Shown here piece after piece: positions 23,807 to 34,187 of a DNA stretch of 64,000 nt. This DNA comes from Bacillus timonensis (GTDB taxonomy: Bacteria > Bacillota > Bacilli > Bacillales > Bacillaceae_L): contig NZ_HE610986.1 in the NCBI RefSeq assembly GCF_000285535.1, positions 1,126,790 to 1,190,789 of the forward strand, given 5' to 3'. A program made the position numbers and the translations under genes. How positions within the stretch are numbered: position 1 is the stretch's first letter; every line of letters begins with the position of its first letter. Below the pieces are notes generated by a model, which worked only from the letters and a program-made list of their open reading frames with translations, ran no database searches and had not been told where the DNA came from.

Positions 23807-25637
23807 CCCAATCATCCTCTAAACTATCTTGATTCTCAACGATTGGTAGGGTAAAGGAAATCGTTGTTCCAATCCCTTCTTTACTTTCAGCCCAAATCCT
23901 ACCTCCATGAGCAACAACCATTTCTTTTGCAATAGCAAGCCCCAATCCTGTTCCACCTAATTTACGAGTACGTGCTTTATCAACCCGGTAAAAACGGTCA
24001 AAAATTCGATTAATGTTTTCCTTCGGTATCCCTACACCCTGGTCAGATACACTTACAATAATTTCATCATTTGCTTCAACCACCTGGAAGGTTACCCTTC
24101 CTCCCTCTGGGGAATACTTCAAAGCATTTGAAATGATATTATCAAGCACCTGTGTAATCTTGTCTTGATCCATTTCAAGATAAATGGCCTTTTCAGGTAA
24201 ATTTCGAGAAAATGAAACATGCTGTTCCTTCGTCATTTCAAAGCGGTCAATGATTCTATGAAAGTACTTTGTAAAATTAATTAAGTCTTTAGATAAACGA
24301 TAATCCTTACTGTCTAGTTTTGATAACTTCAACAAGTCATTGACCAACCTGATCATTCGCTCTGTTTCCGTTTGTGTCACATGTAAAAATTGTGGAGCAA
24401 TCTTTTCATCCTTCCAAGCGCCATCTGCAAGTGCTTCGAGATAGCTTCGCATGGTCGTTAACGGAGTTCGAAGTTCATGGGAAACATTCGCTACGAACTC
24501 CCTTCTCTCACTTTCAATCTTTTCCTGCTCTGTGATATCATATAAAACCGCAATTAGACCATTAATAAAACCAGACTCCTTCTTGATGACCGAAAAGCTA
24601 ACCTTAATAATGTATTGCTTTTTATGGGTACTAAAATCAAGAATTTCCGTATCGATATCATGAACAAGCTGCTCAAACGTGTATTGATCATCTAGACCAA
24701 GGACAGATACAATTGATTGGTTTAGGACTGTTTCACGTGAAACATCCAACATATTGACTGCAGGAGTATTCATTAAAATAATCCGTCCTTTTTTGTCAGT
24801 CGCAATTACCCCATCTGTCATATGCGCCAGTACTGAAGATAGTTTACGACGTTCTCCTTCTGTTGTCGCTTGAGCATCTTGTATTTTATTTGATAAATTG
24901 TTAAAGGTCGCGGCAAGCTGGCCAATCTCATCATGCCCAAATACCTTTACCTTCTTTGAATAATTTCCCCTTCCCAATTCCACAACATGCTTTCTCATCG
25001 CAGAAATTGGTCTGGTGATAGTTTGAGCAACAAAGATTCCTAGAATCGCTGTAATCGCCATTGCTATTCCCGTTCCCGTTACAAAAATATCATTGATTTC
25101 TTTAATGTCATCATAGACATTTTCCATCCTTGCAATTAAAAAAATGGCTCCAACAATATCCCCATTTGCATTCGAACGAATCGGTGTCGAGGATACATAC
25201 ATACGATTATAGGTTTGTCGGTCTAAGCGTACATCATCTGGGTTGTCACCAAGCAATAACGTACGTTTTACTAAATCTTCATTTGTTTTTCGTCCAACGA
25301 TTCCTTGACTGTAAGGATCTGAACTCCCAATTACACGGCTTTTATTATCAATAACCCGAATTTCTTGAATATCCTCTGACTCATAATCCTGTAAAATATT
25401 TCGGATATCCTTTTCTAAGGTAGAGGGGTCCTCCCTCTCCTTGATCATTTCCTGCTCAATACTAAACGCAAGCATATTAACGCGCTCGTTTAAGGATACT
25501 TTAAAGTTTTCTACTAATCGTAGCTCCAATTTGCCGATAAAATACACACCAATAATCTGCATCGCAATTAATATGAGAAGCAAATAAATAAGTGCAAATT
25601 TAAAGTGAATGGATTGAAAAAATCCTAGCCTTTTCAT
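23796..25637 (-). CDS. walK: Cell-wall sensor histidine kinase WalK (YycG)
   Basis: About 613 residues. Two membrane helices (about 12-33 and 183-203) enclose an outside Cache/PAS sensor; then HAMP, a PAS domain, HisKA with the phospho-acceptor His in VSHELRTPLTTM, and HATPase with N (DNIISNALKYSPEGG), G1 DQGVGIP and GGTGLGLAIAKEM. It senses lipid II/cell-wall status and phosphorylates WalR. ATG 25637 aligns with homologues; TTG 25643 is an alternative. A perfect parS site lies inside the coding region. Confidence 0.96.
   Translation of the reverse strand: MKRLGFFQSIHFKFALIYLLLILIAMQIIGVYFIGKLELRLVENFKVSLNERVNMLAFSIEQEMIKEREDPSTLEKDIRNILQDYESEDIQEIRVIDNKSRVIGSSDPYSQGIVGRKTNEDLVKRTLLLGDNPDDVRLDRQTYNRMYVSSTPIRSNANGDIVGAIFLIARMENVYDDIKEINDIFVTGTGIAMAITAILGIFVAQTITRPISAMRKHVVELGRGNYSKKVKVFGHDEIGQLAATFNNLSNKIQDAQATTEGERRKLSSVLAHMTDGVIATDKKGRIILMNTPAVNMLDVSRETVLNQSIVSVLGLDDQYTFEQLVHDIDTEILDFSTHKKQYIIKVSFSVIKKESGFINGLIAVLYDITEQEKIESERREFVANVSHELRTPLTTMRSYLEALADGAWKDEKIAPQFLHVTQTETERMIRLVNDLLKLSKLDSKDYRLSKDLINFTKYFHRIIDRFEMTKEQHVSFSRNLPEKAIYLEMDQDKITQVLDNIISNALKYSPEGGRVTFQVVEANDEIIVSVSDQGVGIPKENINRIFDRFYRVDKARTRKLGGTGLGLAIAKEMVVAHGGRIWAESKEGIGTTISFTLPIVENQDSLEDDWDEV
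24729..24744. promoter_or_regulatory. parS site inside walK
   Basis: TGTTTCACGTGAAACA, the perfect 16-bp palindrome bound by ParB. Confidence 0.92.
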
Positions 25638-25645
25638 TTTCAAAT

Positions 25646-26353
25646 TTACTCCTGATCAGGGTTTCGTAAATAATATCCTACTCCACGTCTCGTTACAATC
25701 CACGTTGGATGACTAGGACTGTCTTCGATTTTTTCACGTAAGCGGCGTACAGTTACGTCTACTGTACGGACATCCCCAAAATAGTCATAGCCCCATACAG
25801 TTTGTAATAAGTGTTCCCTCGTCATTACTTGCCCTAAATGTTTTGCTAAATAATGCAAAAGCTCGAATTCACGATGTGTTAATTCAATCGTTTCTCCACG
25901 TTTACTTACCACATATGCATCTGGGTGAATGACCAATGAGCCCACTGTAATTTCACTTGACGTATCTTGGCTGACTGCCTCAGAAATTTGCTGATGTCTT
26001 CGTAAATTTGCCTTCACACGTGCTAAAAGCTCTCTCGTACTAAATGGCTTTGTAACGTAGTCATCTGCTCCTAACTCAAGACCCAATACTTTATCAATTT
26101 CAGAGTCCTTTGCTGTTAGCATGACAATCGGCATATCATGTTTTTTTCGTACCTCACGACATACTTCCATTCCGTCTTTATGAGGTAGCATAATATCGAG
26201 AAGAATGAGGTCTGGATTTACTTCCTCCACCTTTTCTAATGCTTCATTGCCATCATAGGCACAAACCACTTTATAACCTTCTTTTTCAAGATTAAATTGT
26301 AATATATCTGCAATTGGTTTCTCATCATCCACTACAAGAATTACTTTATCCAT
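25646..26353 (-). CDS. walR: Essential response regulator WalR (YycF)
   Basis: 235 residues, OmpR/PhoB type. Receiver with VVDDEKP, phospho-acceptor in [10 protein letters not shown] (Asp53) and Lys in [11 protein letters not shown]-terminal winged helix ending [15 protein letters not shown]. It controls autolysins and wall remodelling and is essential in Bacillales. First gene of walRKHIJ; walK starts within 10 nt. A TATAAT (minus, 26444-26449) lies 95 bp upstream without a clear -35. Confidence 0.97.
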   Translation of the reverse strand: MDKVILVVDDEKPIADILQFNLEKEGYKVVCAYDGNEALEKVEEVNPDLILLDIMLPHKDGMEVCREVRKKHDMPIVMLTAKDSEIDKVLGLELGADDYVTKPFSTRELLARVKANLRRHQQISEAVSQDTSSEITVGSLVIHPDAYVVSKRGETIELTHREFELLHYLAKHLGQVMTREHLLQTVWGYDYFGDVRTVDVTVRRLREKIEDSPSHPTWIVTRRGVGYYLRNPDQE

Positions 26354-26615
26354 TCATCTTTTCTCCTTCACATTGAAATATTCGCTTATAACTTTCGTCT
26401 GGCACATTAACACCCAATTTTCTCCAACTTAAGTAAAAGGTTCATTATAAAAATTAAGTTACCATTTATATAGTTCGAATCATTCTTTTTATTTTGCTCC
26501 TTTATCTTTAACTTTAGCAGAAAAAGGGAGGTATATCATCTGATGTGTAAAAAAAACCAACGAAACCAGTCACACATTATTTTCTATTCCCTCTTCATAA
26601 TTCTATATACTTATG

Positions 26616-26646
26616 AAAAAACCTTCAGCATCATGCTGAAGGTTTT
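26616..26646 (-). terminator. Terminator of M23 peptidase gene
   Basis: AAACCTTCAGCAT / ATGCTGAAGGTTTT around a minimal loop. The rest of 26354-26657 holds the walR leader and no gene. Confidence 0.75.
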
Positions 26647-26657
26647 AAATGTGTTTT

Positions 26658-28091
26658 TTATAAATAATCTAACGGGTTTTTCAAAGCCCCATTTATATAT
26701 AATTCAAAATGCAAGTGAGTTCCAGTTGAGTTACCAGTTGACCCCATTACACCAATTTGTTGTCCCTTTGTTACCGTTTGTCCAACTTTTACTTGTATGG
26801 AAGACATATGCGCATAAATTGTTTTCATACCATTGTTATGGTTAATCACAACTTTATTACCAAAACTTCCAGAATACCCCGCTTCAACAACGGTTCCATT
26901 GTCAGCTGCTTTAATCGCATAATTACTTGGTCTTGCAATATCAAGACCTTTATGGAGCCTTCCCCATCTATATCCAACATGACTAGAAATATATCCACCG
27001 ACTGTTGGCCAAGCAAGTTGACCAGATCCTCTTGATGGAACAACCTTTGTTCCCTTTTCTATAACCTCGGTCACAGGCTCTTTTACGACTACTTCATTCA
27101 CTTTTTTCGTTTCCGCAGTCACACCATTAACCATTTTATATTCGTAGTGTACAGTCTTTTCACCTTCTTGACCTTCTTGGGTTACTTTTCTGTCACCTTT
27201 GTACATATTTGAATTTTCATTTACCTTTGTTTCAAACTTGATTGTTTCCTTTTTATTTTGCTCCATTTTCACAATTACTGTTAAAAATGGCTTATAAGCT
27301 GTTACATTCAGTTCTTGTCCAATTTGAAGAAGAGTATCTTCTTTCATCCCTGGATTTAAAGCTAGCAATTCCGTTGTCTCTAAATCATGGTCTACTGCGA
27401 TGGAACCTAGTACATCACCCTCTTTAACCTGATACTTTTTCTCCTCTAAAGTACCTTTATTAAGCAATGTTACAGTATCAGCAGGGCTATGAACTTGTTC
27501 TGGAGAAACTTTTCCATCAGAAATTGAAACTTTTTCATTAAATGAAACGTCTAATAAACGAGATTGTCCTTCAGCTAATGCTGGTAAAGGCTCTTCTGAG
27601 TTTGCTCTAGCTTCAAGCTCCTGCAGCTGTTCTTCTTTTACATACTGCAATTTAAGTTGTTTTAGAGCTTCTTTCGCATCTTCTTCATTTTTAAGATATG
27701 CGACAGGTTCTCCATCAACTGTAATTGCCTTAGCTTCTGCAGCAATTTCAATCTCAGTTTCTAATTTTTTTGCAGTTGTTTCATTGTTAAAAGTAGGAAG
27801 AAATGCATGTTCTTCAATAACGGATACATTATCTGCAACTAAAGATAGTCCTTGAAACTCATCCTGTAAAGAATCTATCTTCTGGTCAACTACTTTTTCA
27901 ACAACATTTTTAGAATCAACAGTTCCTACTCTTTGACCATCTATGTATACGTGATAAACGGTTTGGATTTTCGTATCTGCTGATACAGTACCAAACACAA
28001 GTGTTGATAGTGCAATGGATGCGATTGTAACTCGCTTTAATAATTTTATGTGTTTTCTTGGTGTTTTTTCTTTTTTATTTTGATCTGACAC
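26658..28091 (-). CDS. LysM-G5-M23 peptidoglycan endopeptidase
   Basis: 477 residues. Membrane/signal segment at 18-38 (RVTIASIALSTLVFGTVSA), a helical region with repeated dimerisation motifs, a LysM module (YQVKEGDVLGSIAV..., about 220-262), a G5 domain (about 265-345) and a C-terminal M23 domain with zinc ligands in HKGLDIA (H-x3-D) and THLHFEL (H-x-H). It cleaves peptide cross-bridges in the wall. GTG start 8 nt after GGAGG. It stands directly upstream of walR, and WalR-like half-sites lie upstream, so WalR control is plausible. Confidence 0.88.
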   Translation of the reverse strand: MSDQNKKEKTPRKHIKLLKRVTIASIALSTLVFGTVSADTKIQTVYHVYIDGQRVGTVDSKNVVEKVVDQKIDSLQDEFQGLSLVADNVSVIEEHAFLPTFNNETTAKKLETEIEIAAEAKAITVDGEPVAYLKNEEDAKEALKQLKLQYVKEEQLQELEARANSEEPLPALAEGQSRLLDVSFNEKVSISDGKVSPEQVHSPADTVTLLNKGTLEEKKYQVKEGDVLGSIAVDHDLETTELLALNPGMKEDTLLQIGQELNVTAYKPFLTVIVKMEQNKKETIKFETKVNENSNMYKGDRKVTQEGQEGEKTVHYEYKMVNGVTAETKKVNEVVVKEPVTEVIEKGTKVVPSRGSGQLAWPTVGGYISSHVGYRWGRLHKGLDIARPSNYAIKAADNGTVVEAGYSGSFGNKVVINHNNGMKTIYAHMSSIQVKVGQTVTKGQQIGVMGSTGNSTGTHLHFELYINGALKNPLDYL

Positions 28092-28271
28092 GTTCTTTCC
28101 TCCCTGAACAAAGGTTGCTTGTCCGAATTATTCGTTCATCTCACCTCGTGAGTTGAAAAGCGTTGTCTCACAAAATACGCCAAGACGTATTTGATAGTTC
28201 GACAAATCTCTCTATTTTACACTTTATTAATTTACCATAGAATTTGAAAAATAGTATAATAGTTTCCAATA

Positions 28272-28299
28272 TGTAATATAATTGTAGTATTACTGTAAA
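28272..28299 (+). promoter_or_regulatory. Three WalR-like half-sites
   Basis: TGTAAT-N5-TGTAGT-N5-TGTAAA, 11-bp phased repeats close to the WalR consensus TGTWAH-N5-TGTWAH (middle one has G at position 5). They read on the strand opposite to the M23 gene about 180 bp downstream; direction and function are uncertain in this AT-rich region. Confidence 0.35.
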
Positions 28300-28459
28300 T
28301 TTTTTACACAAAAATTGTAGGAATTTGACATCCTTATGAGCCTTTCCTCTCATAAAACCCCGCACTTTTTAAGACATTATGTCGTTTTTCTATATCGAAA
28401 GACATCATTTTAAAATGTTACAATTGGCATAGAAAAGGATATCCTATTATTTTTATTTT

Positions 28460-28585
28460 CCCGGACTGTTTTGAAAACACTTGTCAGACAAGGCGCGCAG
28501 CTGAGCGAAGACGCGAATAGACGTTGCCGGATGAGCGCAACGAGAGCGTCGAGCAACGCATTATGCGAGCTTTTGTCAACAATCT
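28460..28585. repeat. GC-rich repeat, family 2, copy 1
   Basis: About 125 bp containing CAGCTGAGCGAAGACGCGAA and GAGCGCAACGAG, present again inverted at 37599-37725. Much more GC-rich than its surroundings. It occupies the dnaC-downstream position where purA is usually found. No gene is supported in 28092-28616. Confidence 0.75.
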
Positions 28586-28586
28586 A

Positions 28587-28617
28587 AAAGGACGTGTCAT
28601 TTTGACACGTCCTTTTT
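28587..28617. terminator. Terminator of dnaC
   Basis: AAAAGGACGTGTCA / TGACACGTCCTTTT, about 13-bp perfect stem with T-runs on both sides; it overlaps the dnaC stop. Confidence 0.88.
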
Positions 28618-29981
28618 TATGCCCCTGGTGGGATTCCGACATCATCAAATCTCCGTTCGAGATTGACGAATTTATTGTATTCTTTTACGAATGCTAACGA
28701 AACTGTTCCAACTGGACCATTACGTTGTTTTGCAATAATAATCTCAATAATATTTTTATTCTCCGATTCTTTGTCGTAATAATCATCACGATATAAGAAT
28801 GCAACAATATCGGCATCCTGCTCGATACTTCCTGATTCACGGATGTCTGACATCATTGGACGCTTGTCCTGTCTTTGTTCAACCCCACGGGATAACTGCG
28901 ATAAAGCAATAACTGGAACTTTTAATTCACGGGCTAATGCTTTTAGGGAACGTGAAATCTCGGAAACTTCCTGTTGTCGGTTTTCACCGCTTCTACCGTT
29001 ACCTTGGATAAGCTGAAGGTAATCGATCAAAATCATTCCTAATCCACTTTCTTGCTTAAGTCTACGGCATTTTGAGCGAATCTCATTAACACGAATACCT
29101 GGGGTGTCATCAATATAAATTCCGGAATTTGATAAACTTCCCATTGCCATCGTTAACTTACTCCAGTCCTCAGGTGTTAATGAACCGGTACGTAGATTCT
29201 GTGCATTGATGTTTCCTTCCGCACAAAGCATCCGCATTACAAGCTGCTCTGCGCCCATCTCTAGACTGAATATCGCAACATTTTCATCAGTCTTTGTTGC
29301 TACGTTTTGCGCAATATTTAGCGCAAAGGCTGTCTTACCAACAGATGGACGGGCTGCCACGATAATTAAATCATTTCGTTGGAATCCAGCTGTCATTTTG
29401 TCAAGCTCAGTAAACCCAGTTGGAATCCCTGTTATATCACCTACACGATTATGAAGGGTTTCGATATTATCATAGGTTTGAACAAGGACATCCTTAATAT
29501 TTTGGAATGCTCCCGCATTTTTACGGTTTGCCACTTCCATAATATTTTTTTCGGCTTCACCTAAAAGAGCATCAACCTCGTCTTCTCGAGAATAACCATC
29601 AGTTGCAATCGTTGTTGCCGTACGAATAAGTCGACGTAAGATTGACTTTTCTTCTATTATTTTCGCATAGTATTCGATATTGGCAGCTGTTGGCACAGAT
29701 TCTGCCAATTCACTTAAATAGGATACTCCACCTATTTCATCTAAAATTTTTGCGTCCGCTAACTCAGAAGTAACCGTTACTAGGTCGACCGGTTCACCTT
29801 TATCTGAAAGAGTTAACATCGCATCAAAAATCTTTTGGTGAGCTGTCCGATAAAAGTCTTCTGGAATTAATAACTCTGAAGCAAGAGTCAGTGAGCTTGG
29901 TTCAAGAAATATCGCACCTAAAACAGCTTGCTCTGCCTCTATATTTTGCGGAGGAATACGATCAGCAAAAATGTCACTCAA
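28617..29981 (-). CDS. dnaC: Replicative DNA helicase (DnaC in B. subtilis, DnaB type)
   Basis: 454 residues. N-terminal DnaB domain (NIEAEQAVLGAIFLEPSSL), linker, and the RecA-like motor with Walker A AARPSVGKTAFALN (about 210-222), DnaB motif 3 and QLSRGVEQRQDKRP. The hexamer unwinds DNA ahead of the replication fork. The start is TTG 29981. It is normally followed by purA; here it is not. Confidence 0.96.
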   Translation of the reverse strand: MSDIFADRIPPQNIEAEQAVLGAIFLEPSSLTLASELLIPEDFYRTAHQKIFDAMLTLSDKGEPVDLVTVTSELADAKILDEIGGVSYLSELAESVPTAANIEYYAKIIEEKSILRRLIRTATTIATDGYSREDEVDALLGEAEKNIMEVANRKNAGAFQNIKDVLVQTYDNIETLHNRVGDITGIPTGFTELDKMTAGFQRNDLIIVAARPSVGKTAFALNIAQNVATKTDENVAIFSLEMGAEQLVMRMLCAEGNINAQNLRTGSLTPEDWSKLTMAMGSLSNSGIYIDDTPGIRVNEIRSKCRRLKQESGLGMILIDYLQLIQGNGRSGENRQQEVSEISRSLKALARELKVPVIALSQLSRGVEQRQDKRPMMSDIRESGSIEQDADIVAFLYRDDYYDKESENKNIIEIIIAKQRNGPVGTVSLAFVKEYNKFVNLERRFDDVGIPPGA

Positions 29982-30021
29982 CTATTCTCCACTCCCTTTA
30001 TTTATATAAATTTGTGTTTGT

Positions 30022-30114
30022 TGTCTAGCTGCAGGCGCCATCGACTCGAGGCCATAAGCCTATCAGCACTTGACTTATGCTTGTCGTCGATAACCAGTCG
30101 CCTTGCGCTTTTCT
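30022..30114. repeat. Large-hairpin repeat, family 1
   Basis: Starts TGTCTAGCTGCAGGCGCC and ends CAGTCGCCTTGCGCTTTTC, with internal arms (GACTTATG / CATAAGCC-like) that allow a long hairpin. Lies between rplI and dnaC. Confidence 0.6.
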
Positions 30115-30192
30115 TATCTATCTATCTATTATACTTATTTCAGAATGAAAAAGCTTGTTATACGAAAAAATGTGATCTTGTATTAAAGTAAG

Positions 30193-30337
30193 TATTCAAA
30201 AAGGAGGATAAAAAGGACCAAGAAGATCTAGGCGGTGTCGCTATGAGTTCCAGAAGGTATGCAACTAATACGTGAGGAACACAATAGCAGTCCAACGAAG
30301 AAATTCGATGTGTCATTTTTACCGGACTTTTTGAACA
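30193..30337. repeat. 145-bp element with inverted ends, family 3
   Basis: Non-coding element bounded by TTCAAAAAG (30195-30203) and CTTTTTGAA (30327-30335). The inside (GTCCAACGAAGAAATTCGAT region) matches an intergenic repeat I recall from other Bacillus genomes. Possibly MITE-like. Confidence 0.5.
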
Positions 30338-30398
30338 TCCTTGTAACAAAACCACATTTTTCATTCTATCTGTTTTCTATATTCTTTTTCAATGGAAA

Positions 30399-30845
30399 TT
30401 ACTGTTCTTTGACATGTACCTTAACTGTTGCTGTTACCTCGGGATGTAATTTTACAGAAACATTTGTATATCCCAATGCGCGAATACCATCCGGTAGATC
30501 AAACTTACGCTTATCAATTTTTATATCATACTTCTTCAGAAGCGCATCAGCAATTTGTTTACTAGTTACAGAACCAAATAAACGGCCGCCTTCTCCTGCC
30601 TTGGCTTGCAATTCAACTGTTAATGCTTCGAGCTTATCTTTCAGTTGTTTTGACTGTGTTAGCTCCTCTGCTGCTTCCTTTGATTCTTTATTTTTCTTTG
30701 CTTCTAATGTCTTCATATTGGCAGGAGTTGCTTCAATTGCAAGATTTTGCTTGAGCAAGAAATTGTGTGCATACCCGTCAGATACGTTCTTCACATCTCC
30801 CTTTTTTCCTTTGCCTTTTACATCTTTTAAAAAAATTACTTTCAT
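30399..30845 (-). CDS. rplI: 50S ribosomal protein L9
   Basis: 148 residues, usual length. Begins [20 protein letters not shown], the L9 signature, followed by the long helix and C-terminal rRNA-binding domain ([17 protein letters not shown]). It lies on the 50S subunit at the L1 stalk base. The start ATG overlaps the gdpP stop (ATGA), so the two are coupled. Confidence 0.97.
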   Translation of the reverse strand: MKVIFLKDVKGKGKKGDVKNVSDGYAHNFLLKQNLAIEATPANMKTLEAKKNKESKEAAEELTQSKQLKDKLEALTVELQAKAGEGGRLFGSVTSKQIADALLKKYDIKIDKRKFDLPDGIRALGYTNVSVKLHPEVTATVKVHVKEQ

Positions 30846-32815
30846 TCCTTGGTACCTCCCTCTAAATATTCATCTATTACTAATAGTAGCTGTTCTTCTG
30901 CTTCTTCTATGGTTGTATCTTCCATTTGGGTAGCTGCATTTGTCAGATGACCTCCGCCACCTAAACTTTCCATAATTAATTGGACGTTAATATCTCCTAA
31001 TGATCGCGCACTAATTCCTACCCTTAAGTCATTACGGATTGAAATTACGAATGATGCAACCACATCATTCATCGTAAGCAATGTATCCGCTGCTTGTGCA
31101 ATCATCACCTGATCAAATGTTTCATTTTGATTTCCTTTTGCGATGGCTATTCCATTTTTATAAATATAGGCAGACTCAATTAGCCTAGAGCGCTTTTTAA
31201 AATGATCCATATTTTCCTTAAGGAATTTTTGAACAAGGACCGTGTCTGCTCCTTGAGCGCGTAAATAGGATGCCGCATCAAATGTTCTTGAACCTGTTCG
31301 AAGCGTAAAACTCTTTGTATCAACAATTATACCAGCTAATAATGCTGTCGCTTCAAGCATATTTATTTTCTTCCGCTTTGGCTGGTATTCAAGTAGTTCT
31401 GTCACCAACTCAGCTGTTGAGGACGCATAAGGTTCCATATAAACAAGTAATGGTGATTGAATAAACTCTTCACTGCGACGATGGTGGTCGATAACCACCA
31501 CTTTATCTATCTTTGATACGAGTTTTTCCTCTATCACTAGTGACGGCTTATGGGTATCAACGACAACAAGTAATGTATCGTTAGTAGCAATTTCAAGAGC
31601 TTGTTCCGGTGTAATAAAATACGACCATAGTTCTCTATTTTGTTTTACTTCCTCGAGCAAACGTCCAACACCTGAATCAATTTCATTTGGATTTAATACG
31701 ATATATCCTTCTTTATGATTCATTTGTGCCACTTTCAATATTCCAATGGCAGCTCCTACTGCATCCATATCAGGGTATTTATGGCCCATGATGATGACTT
31801 TATCACTATCTGAAACAATTTCCTTCAAAGCATGTGATATCACGCGTGCGCGGACTCTCGTACGTTTTTCCATTGGATTTGTTTTGCCACCATAAAACTT
31901 TACCTTACCATTCGGAAGTTTAATCGCAACTTGGTCTCCACCACGTCCCAATGCTAGGTCCAAACTTGACTGTGCAGCAGCCCCTAACTCAGGAAGTGTT
32001 GCAACCCCGATTCCAATTCCAATACTTAAGGTTAATGCTACACTATCCTTCGCGGTGTTTTCCCTTACATCATCCAAAATGGTAAATTTAGTTTTTTCGA
32101 GATTGGACAAGATTTCTTCATTCAACACGGCAATAAATCGCTCTGATGATGTCCTCTTTAGAAATACACCATGTTCATTAGCCCATTCATTTAATAGTGA
32201 CGTAACATGACTATTTAATGAACTCTTCCGTTGATCGTCCATCCCTTGGGTGACTTCATCATAGTTGTCTAAAAAAATAATTCCTAAAACAGTACGCTCA
32301 GCTTCATATAATTGCACAATTTCCATTTGTTCCGTTACGTCAAAGAAATAAAGGAGGCGTTCTTCTCTCTTTATGATGACCTTAAATTTCTGCTCATTTA
32401 ACGTGATTGTCTCACTCTCCACCTCTTGTTGAATGAGAGGAACAATCAATTCCTCAACCTCATACAGAGATCTTCCCACTAACGTATCGGCATCAAAATA
32501 ATTTGATAAATAAGCATTGGCCCATTCCACTTGAAACTCATCATTATACAACAAGATTCCAATTGGCATTTCCATTAAGGCTTCTTCGCCAACCTTTTTT
32601 AAGCGATACGAAAGGGTTGAAATATAATGCTCCATTTCCTTTTTCAAAAGTGAGTTTGCTTTGTATAAAAAATACACAATAAATCCAAGGAGCAGAAAAC
32701 TTGCTAACCCAATCACCCACTGAAAATAAACGAGAATTGCACTAAAAATACTTGTGATTACAAGCAATGCATATAAGGGATAGCGAAACAACTTCCTTTT
32801 GTAAAAGTCTGGCAT
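30842..32815 (-). CDS. gdpP: Cyclic-di-AMP phosphodiesterase GdpP (YybT)
   Basis: 657 residues. Two N-terminal membrane helices (about 10-55), a PAS domain (haem-binding in the family), a degenerate GGDEF domain, then DHH-DHHA1: [13 protein letters not shown] (about 347), VVVIDHHRR and the terminal [10 protein letters not shown]. It hydrolyses c-di-AMP to pApA and so influences potassium balance and wall-antibiotic tolerance. Between yybS (27 nt) and rplI (overlap). Confidence 0.96.
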   Translation of the reverse strand: MPDFYKRKLFRYPLYALLVITSIFSAILVYFQWVIGLASFLLLGFIVYFLYKANSLLKKEMEHYISTLSYRLKKVGEEALMEMPIGILLYNDEFQVEWANAYLSNYFDADTLVGRSLYEVEELIVPLIQQEVESETITLNEQKFKVIIKREERLLYFFDVTEQMEIVQLYEAERTVLGIIFLDNYDEVTQGMDDQRKSSLNSHVTSLLNEWANEHGVFLKRTSSERFIAVLNEEILSNLEKTKFTILDDVRENTAKDSVALTLSIGIGIGVATLPELGAAAQSSLDLALGRGGDQVAIKLPNGKVKFYGGKTNPMEKRTRVRARVISHALKEIVSDSDKVIIMGHKYPDMDAVGAAIGILKVAQMNHKEGYIVLNPNEIDSGVGRLLEEVKQNRELWSYFITPEQALEIATNDTLLVVVDTHKPSLVIEEKLVSKIDKVVVIDHHRRSEEFIQSPLLVYMEPYASSTAELVTELLEYQPKRKKINMLEATALLAGIIVDTKSFTLRTGSRTFDAASYLRAQGADTVLVQKFLKENMDHFKKRSRLIESAYIYKNGIAIAKGNQNETFDQVMIAQAADTLLTMNDVVASFVISIRNDLRVGISARSLGDINVQLIMESLGGGGHLTNAATQMEDTTIEEAEEQLLLVIDEYLEGGTKE

Positions 32816-32842
32816 GTAATTTTCAGCTCCTAAAGCTTTGTT

Positions 32843-33772
32843 TTACTTCTTTTCACTAATTCGACTTCGCAGTTGGAATCCTAAGTCAATTATACCTAAG
32901 ATTCGAATAATATAAAGGAGAAACGGTGAAAGAACCGTCAGCACAATTGGTACAGCCTTTGAAATTCTTTTTTGATGGCAGAAATAATAAATAAATGATA
33001 AGCCCTGAATCACCATAAACAACTGTAAAATAAAAAAGAAATTTAAAAAAGCAGTATACCCGAACGTCCCCTTTTCAAATTCAACAAAGCTCATAATTAA
33101 AATTAGTAGGTAATACCATAAGATACTTTTTGGAAAATGAATCTCACGAAATGGCGGGAATGGATTCATTTTCACCTGAAGTCTTACAAGCACAGGCTTA
33201 ATTGCTACGACAGTCACGAAAGCCAAAAACATTGCAATAAATACAAACAAACTTGGTATCAAGTATTGCATCATTTCAATTGATTCTTCCAGTTGTGAAA
33301 TGACTTCCGTATTTACTTCGCCCCCTGTTGCCCTCATTATACTCTCTGCCATCGCAAAAGATTCCCTTGAGCTTTCCCTTAGCATATCTATGACATCGAT
33401 TTGCAAAACAAGGATAACTGTTACATACATTAGTACAATTGAGAATAGATATGACAAACACGAGCCTAAAAATAGCTCAATTCCACTTCTTCCTCGGTTA
33501 ATCATTTCACCTAATAAAATCCCTGTGACCCCAAACATAATTGTATGTATAATCCCCAAGACAGAACCTAATAGTCCTGATAAAATAAAGGCAATGACAA
33601 TAAACAGGAGTGACTGTTTGACCTTATACTTTACCGTAAACAGGATAAATGGAATTGGCAAAAGAAATGAAAGCACTGTTCCAAGTAATGGGATATATAA
33701 AGTAAGAAGTAACAGCACACTATATACTGCTAATAGCATAGCACCTTCTGTTAACAATTTTGTGTTTTTCAC
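32843..33772 (-). CDS. yybS: YybS family membrane protein (DUF2232)
   Basis: 309 residues, about eight membrane helices, beginning NTKLLTEGAMLLAVYSVLLLL; the DUF2232 family resembles energy-coupling S components in shape. The function is unknown. GTG start (33772). It is the first gene of yybS-gdpP-rplI, a conserved Firmicute block. Confidence 0.88.
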   Translation of the reverse strand: MKNTKLLTEGAMLLAVYSVLLLLTLYIPLLGTVLSFLLPIPFILFTVKYKVKQSLLFIVIAFILSGLLGSVLGIIHTIMFGVTGILLGEMINRGRSGIELFLGSCLSYLFSIVLMYVTVILVLQIDVIDMLRESSRESFAMAESIMRATGGEVNTEVISQLEESIEMMQYLIPSLFVFIAMFLAFVTVVAIKPVLVRLQVKMNPFPPFREIHFPKSILWYYLLILIMSFVEFEKGTFGYTAFLNFFFILQLFMVIQGLSFIYYFCHQKRISKAVPIVLTVLSPFLLYIIRILGIIDLGFQLRSRISEKK

Positions 33773-33961
33773 CTTTTCACCTCAACTTATTTGCAACACC
33801 CTTCTAGAAAAACGAAAAGTTTAATTTTACAATCATCTTCTATTTTAAAGATTTCCTATAAAGTCTTCAACTTTTGGACTTCCATTGGATGTAGTGACAT
33901 CGTTGTTTGGCACTAGATGTGTCAGTTTTTTGTACAAGTTCTTTTGAATCAAAACTTTTTG

Positions 33962-33990
33962 TTTTACTTTTCCCTAATTTCTATTATGAT
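33962..33990 (+). promoter_or_regulatory. Promoter of the thiT leader
   Basis: TTTTAC, 17-bp spacer, TATGAT (33985-33990); transcription would start just before the riboswitch. Confidence 0.5.
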
Positions 33991-34011
33991 AGTAATTACA
34001 TAGTAAACGTG

Positions 34012-34101
34012 ACCACAAGGGGAGCAATTTTGCTGAGAGTGAACACTTTTTTTGTTCAGACCCTTCGAACCTGTTAGTTAATGCTAGCGTAGGAATGTGG
34101 A
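34012..34101 (+). promoter_or_regulatory. TPP riboswitch (THI element)
   Basis: Contains the conserved cores GGGGAGC and TGCTGAGAG, then ACCCTTCGAACCTG and GCGTAGGAA, closed by P1 (CCACA / TGTGG). It binds thiamine pyrophosphate and turns off thiT. The segment 34111-34160 is the expression platform: GAGAAC / GTTCTC arms are seen and a T6 run follows a GGGGTGCG segment, but the terminator shape is not clear-cut. Confidence 0.95.
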
Positions 34102-34187
34102 GATTAATTTGAGAACTTATACTTTTATTAAAGTTGTTCTCCTTTGGGGTGCGTTTTTTACAACATACTTCAAGGGGGATTTTTTTT

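Noticed and set aside
28168..28365. 65-codon minus-strand frame upstream of the M23 gene
   Set aside because: Covers the probable promoter region and looks like translated AT-rich non-coding DNA.
30259..30933. 224-codon plus-strand frame
   Set aside because: Antisense to rplI, composed of the shadow frame and a repeat.
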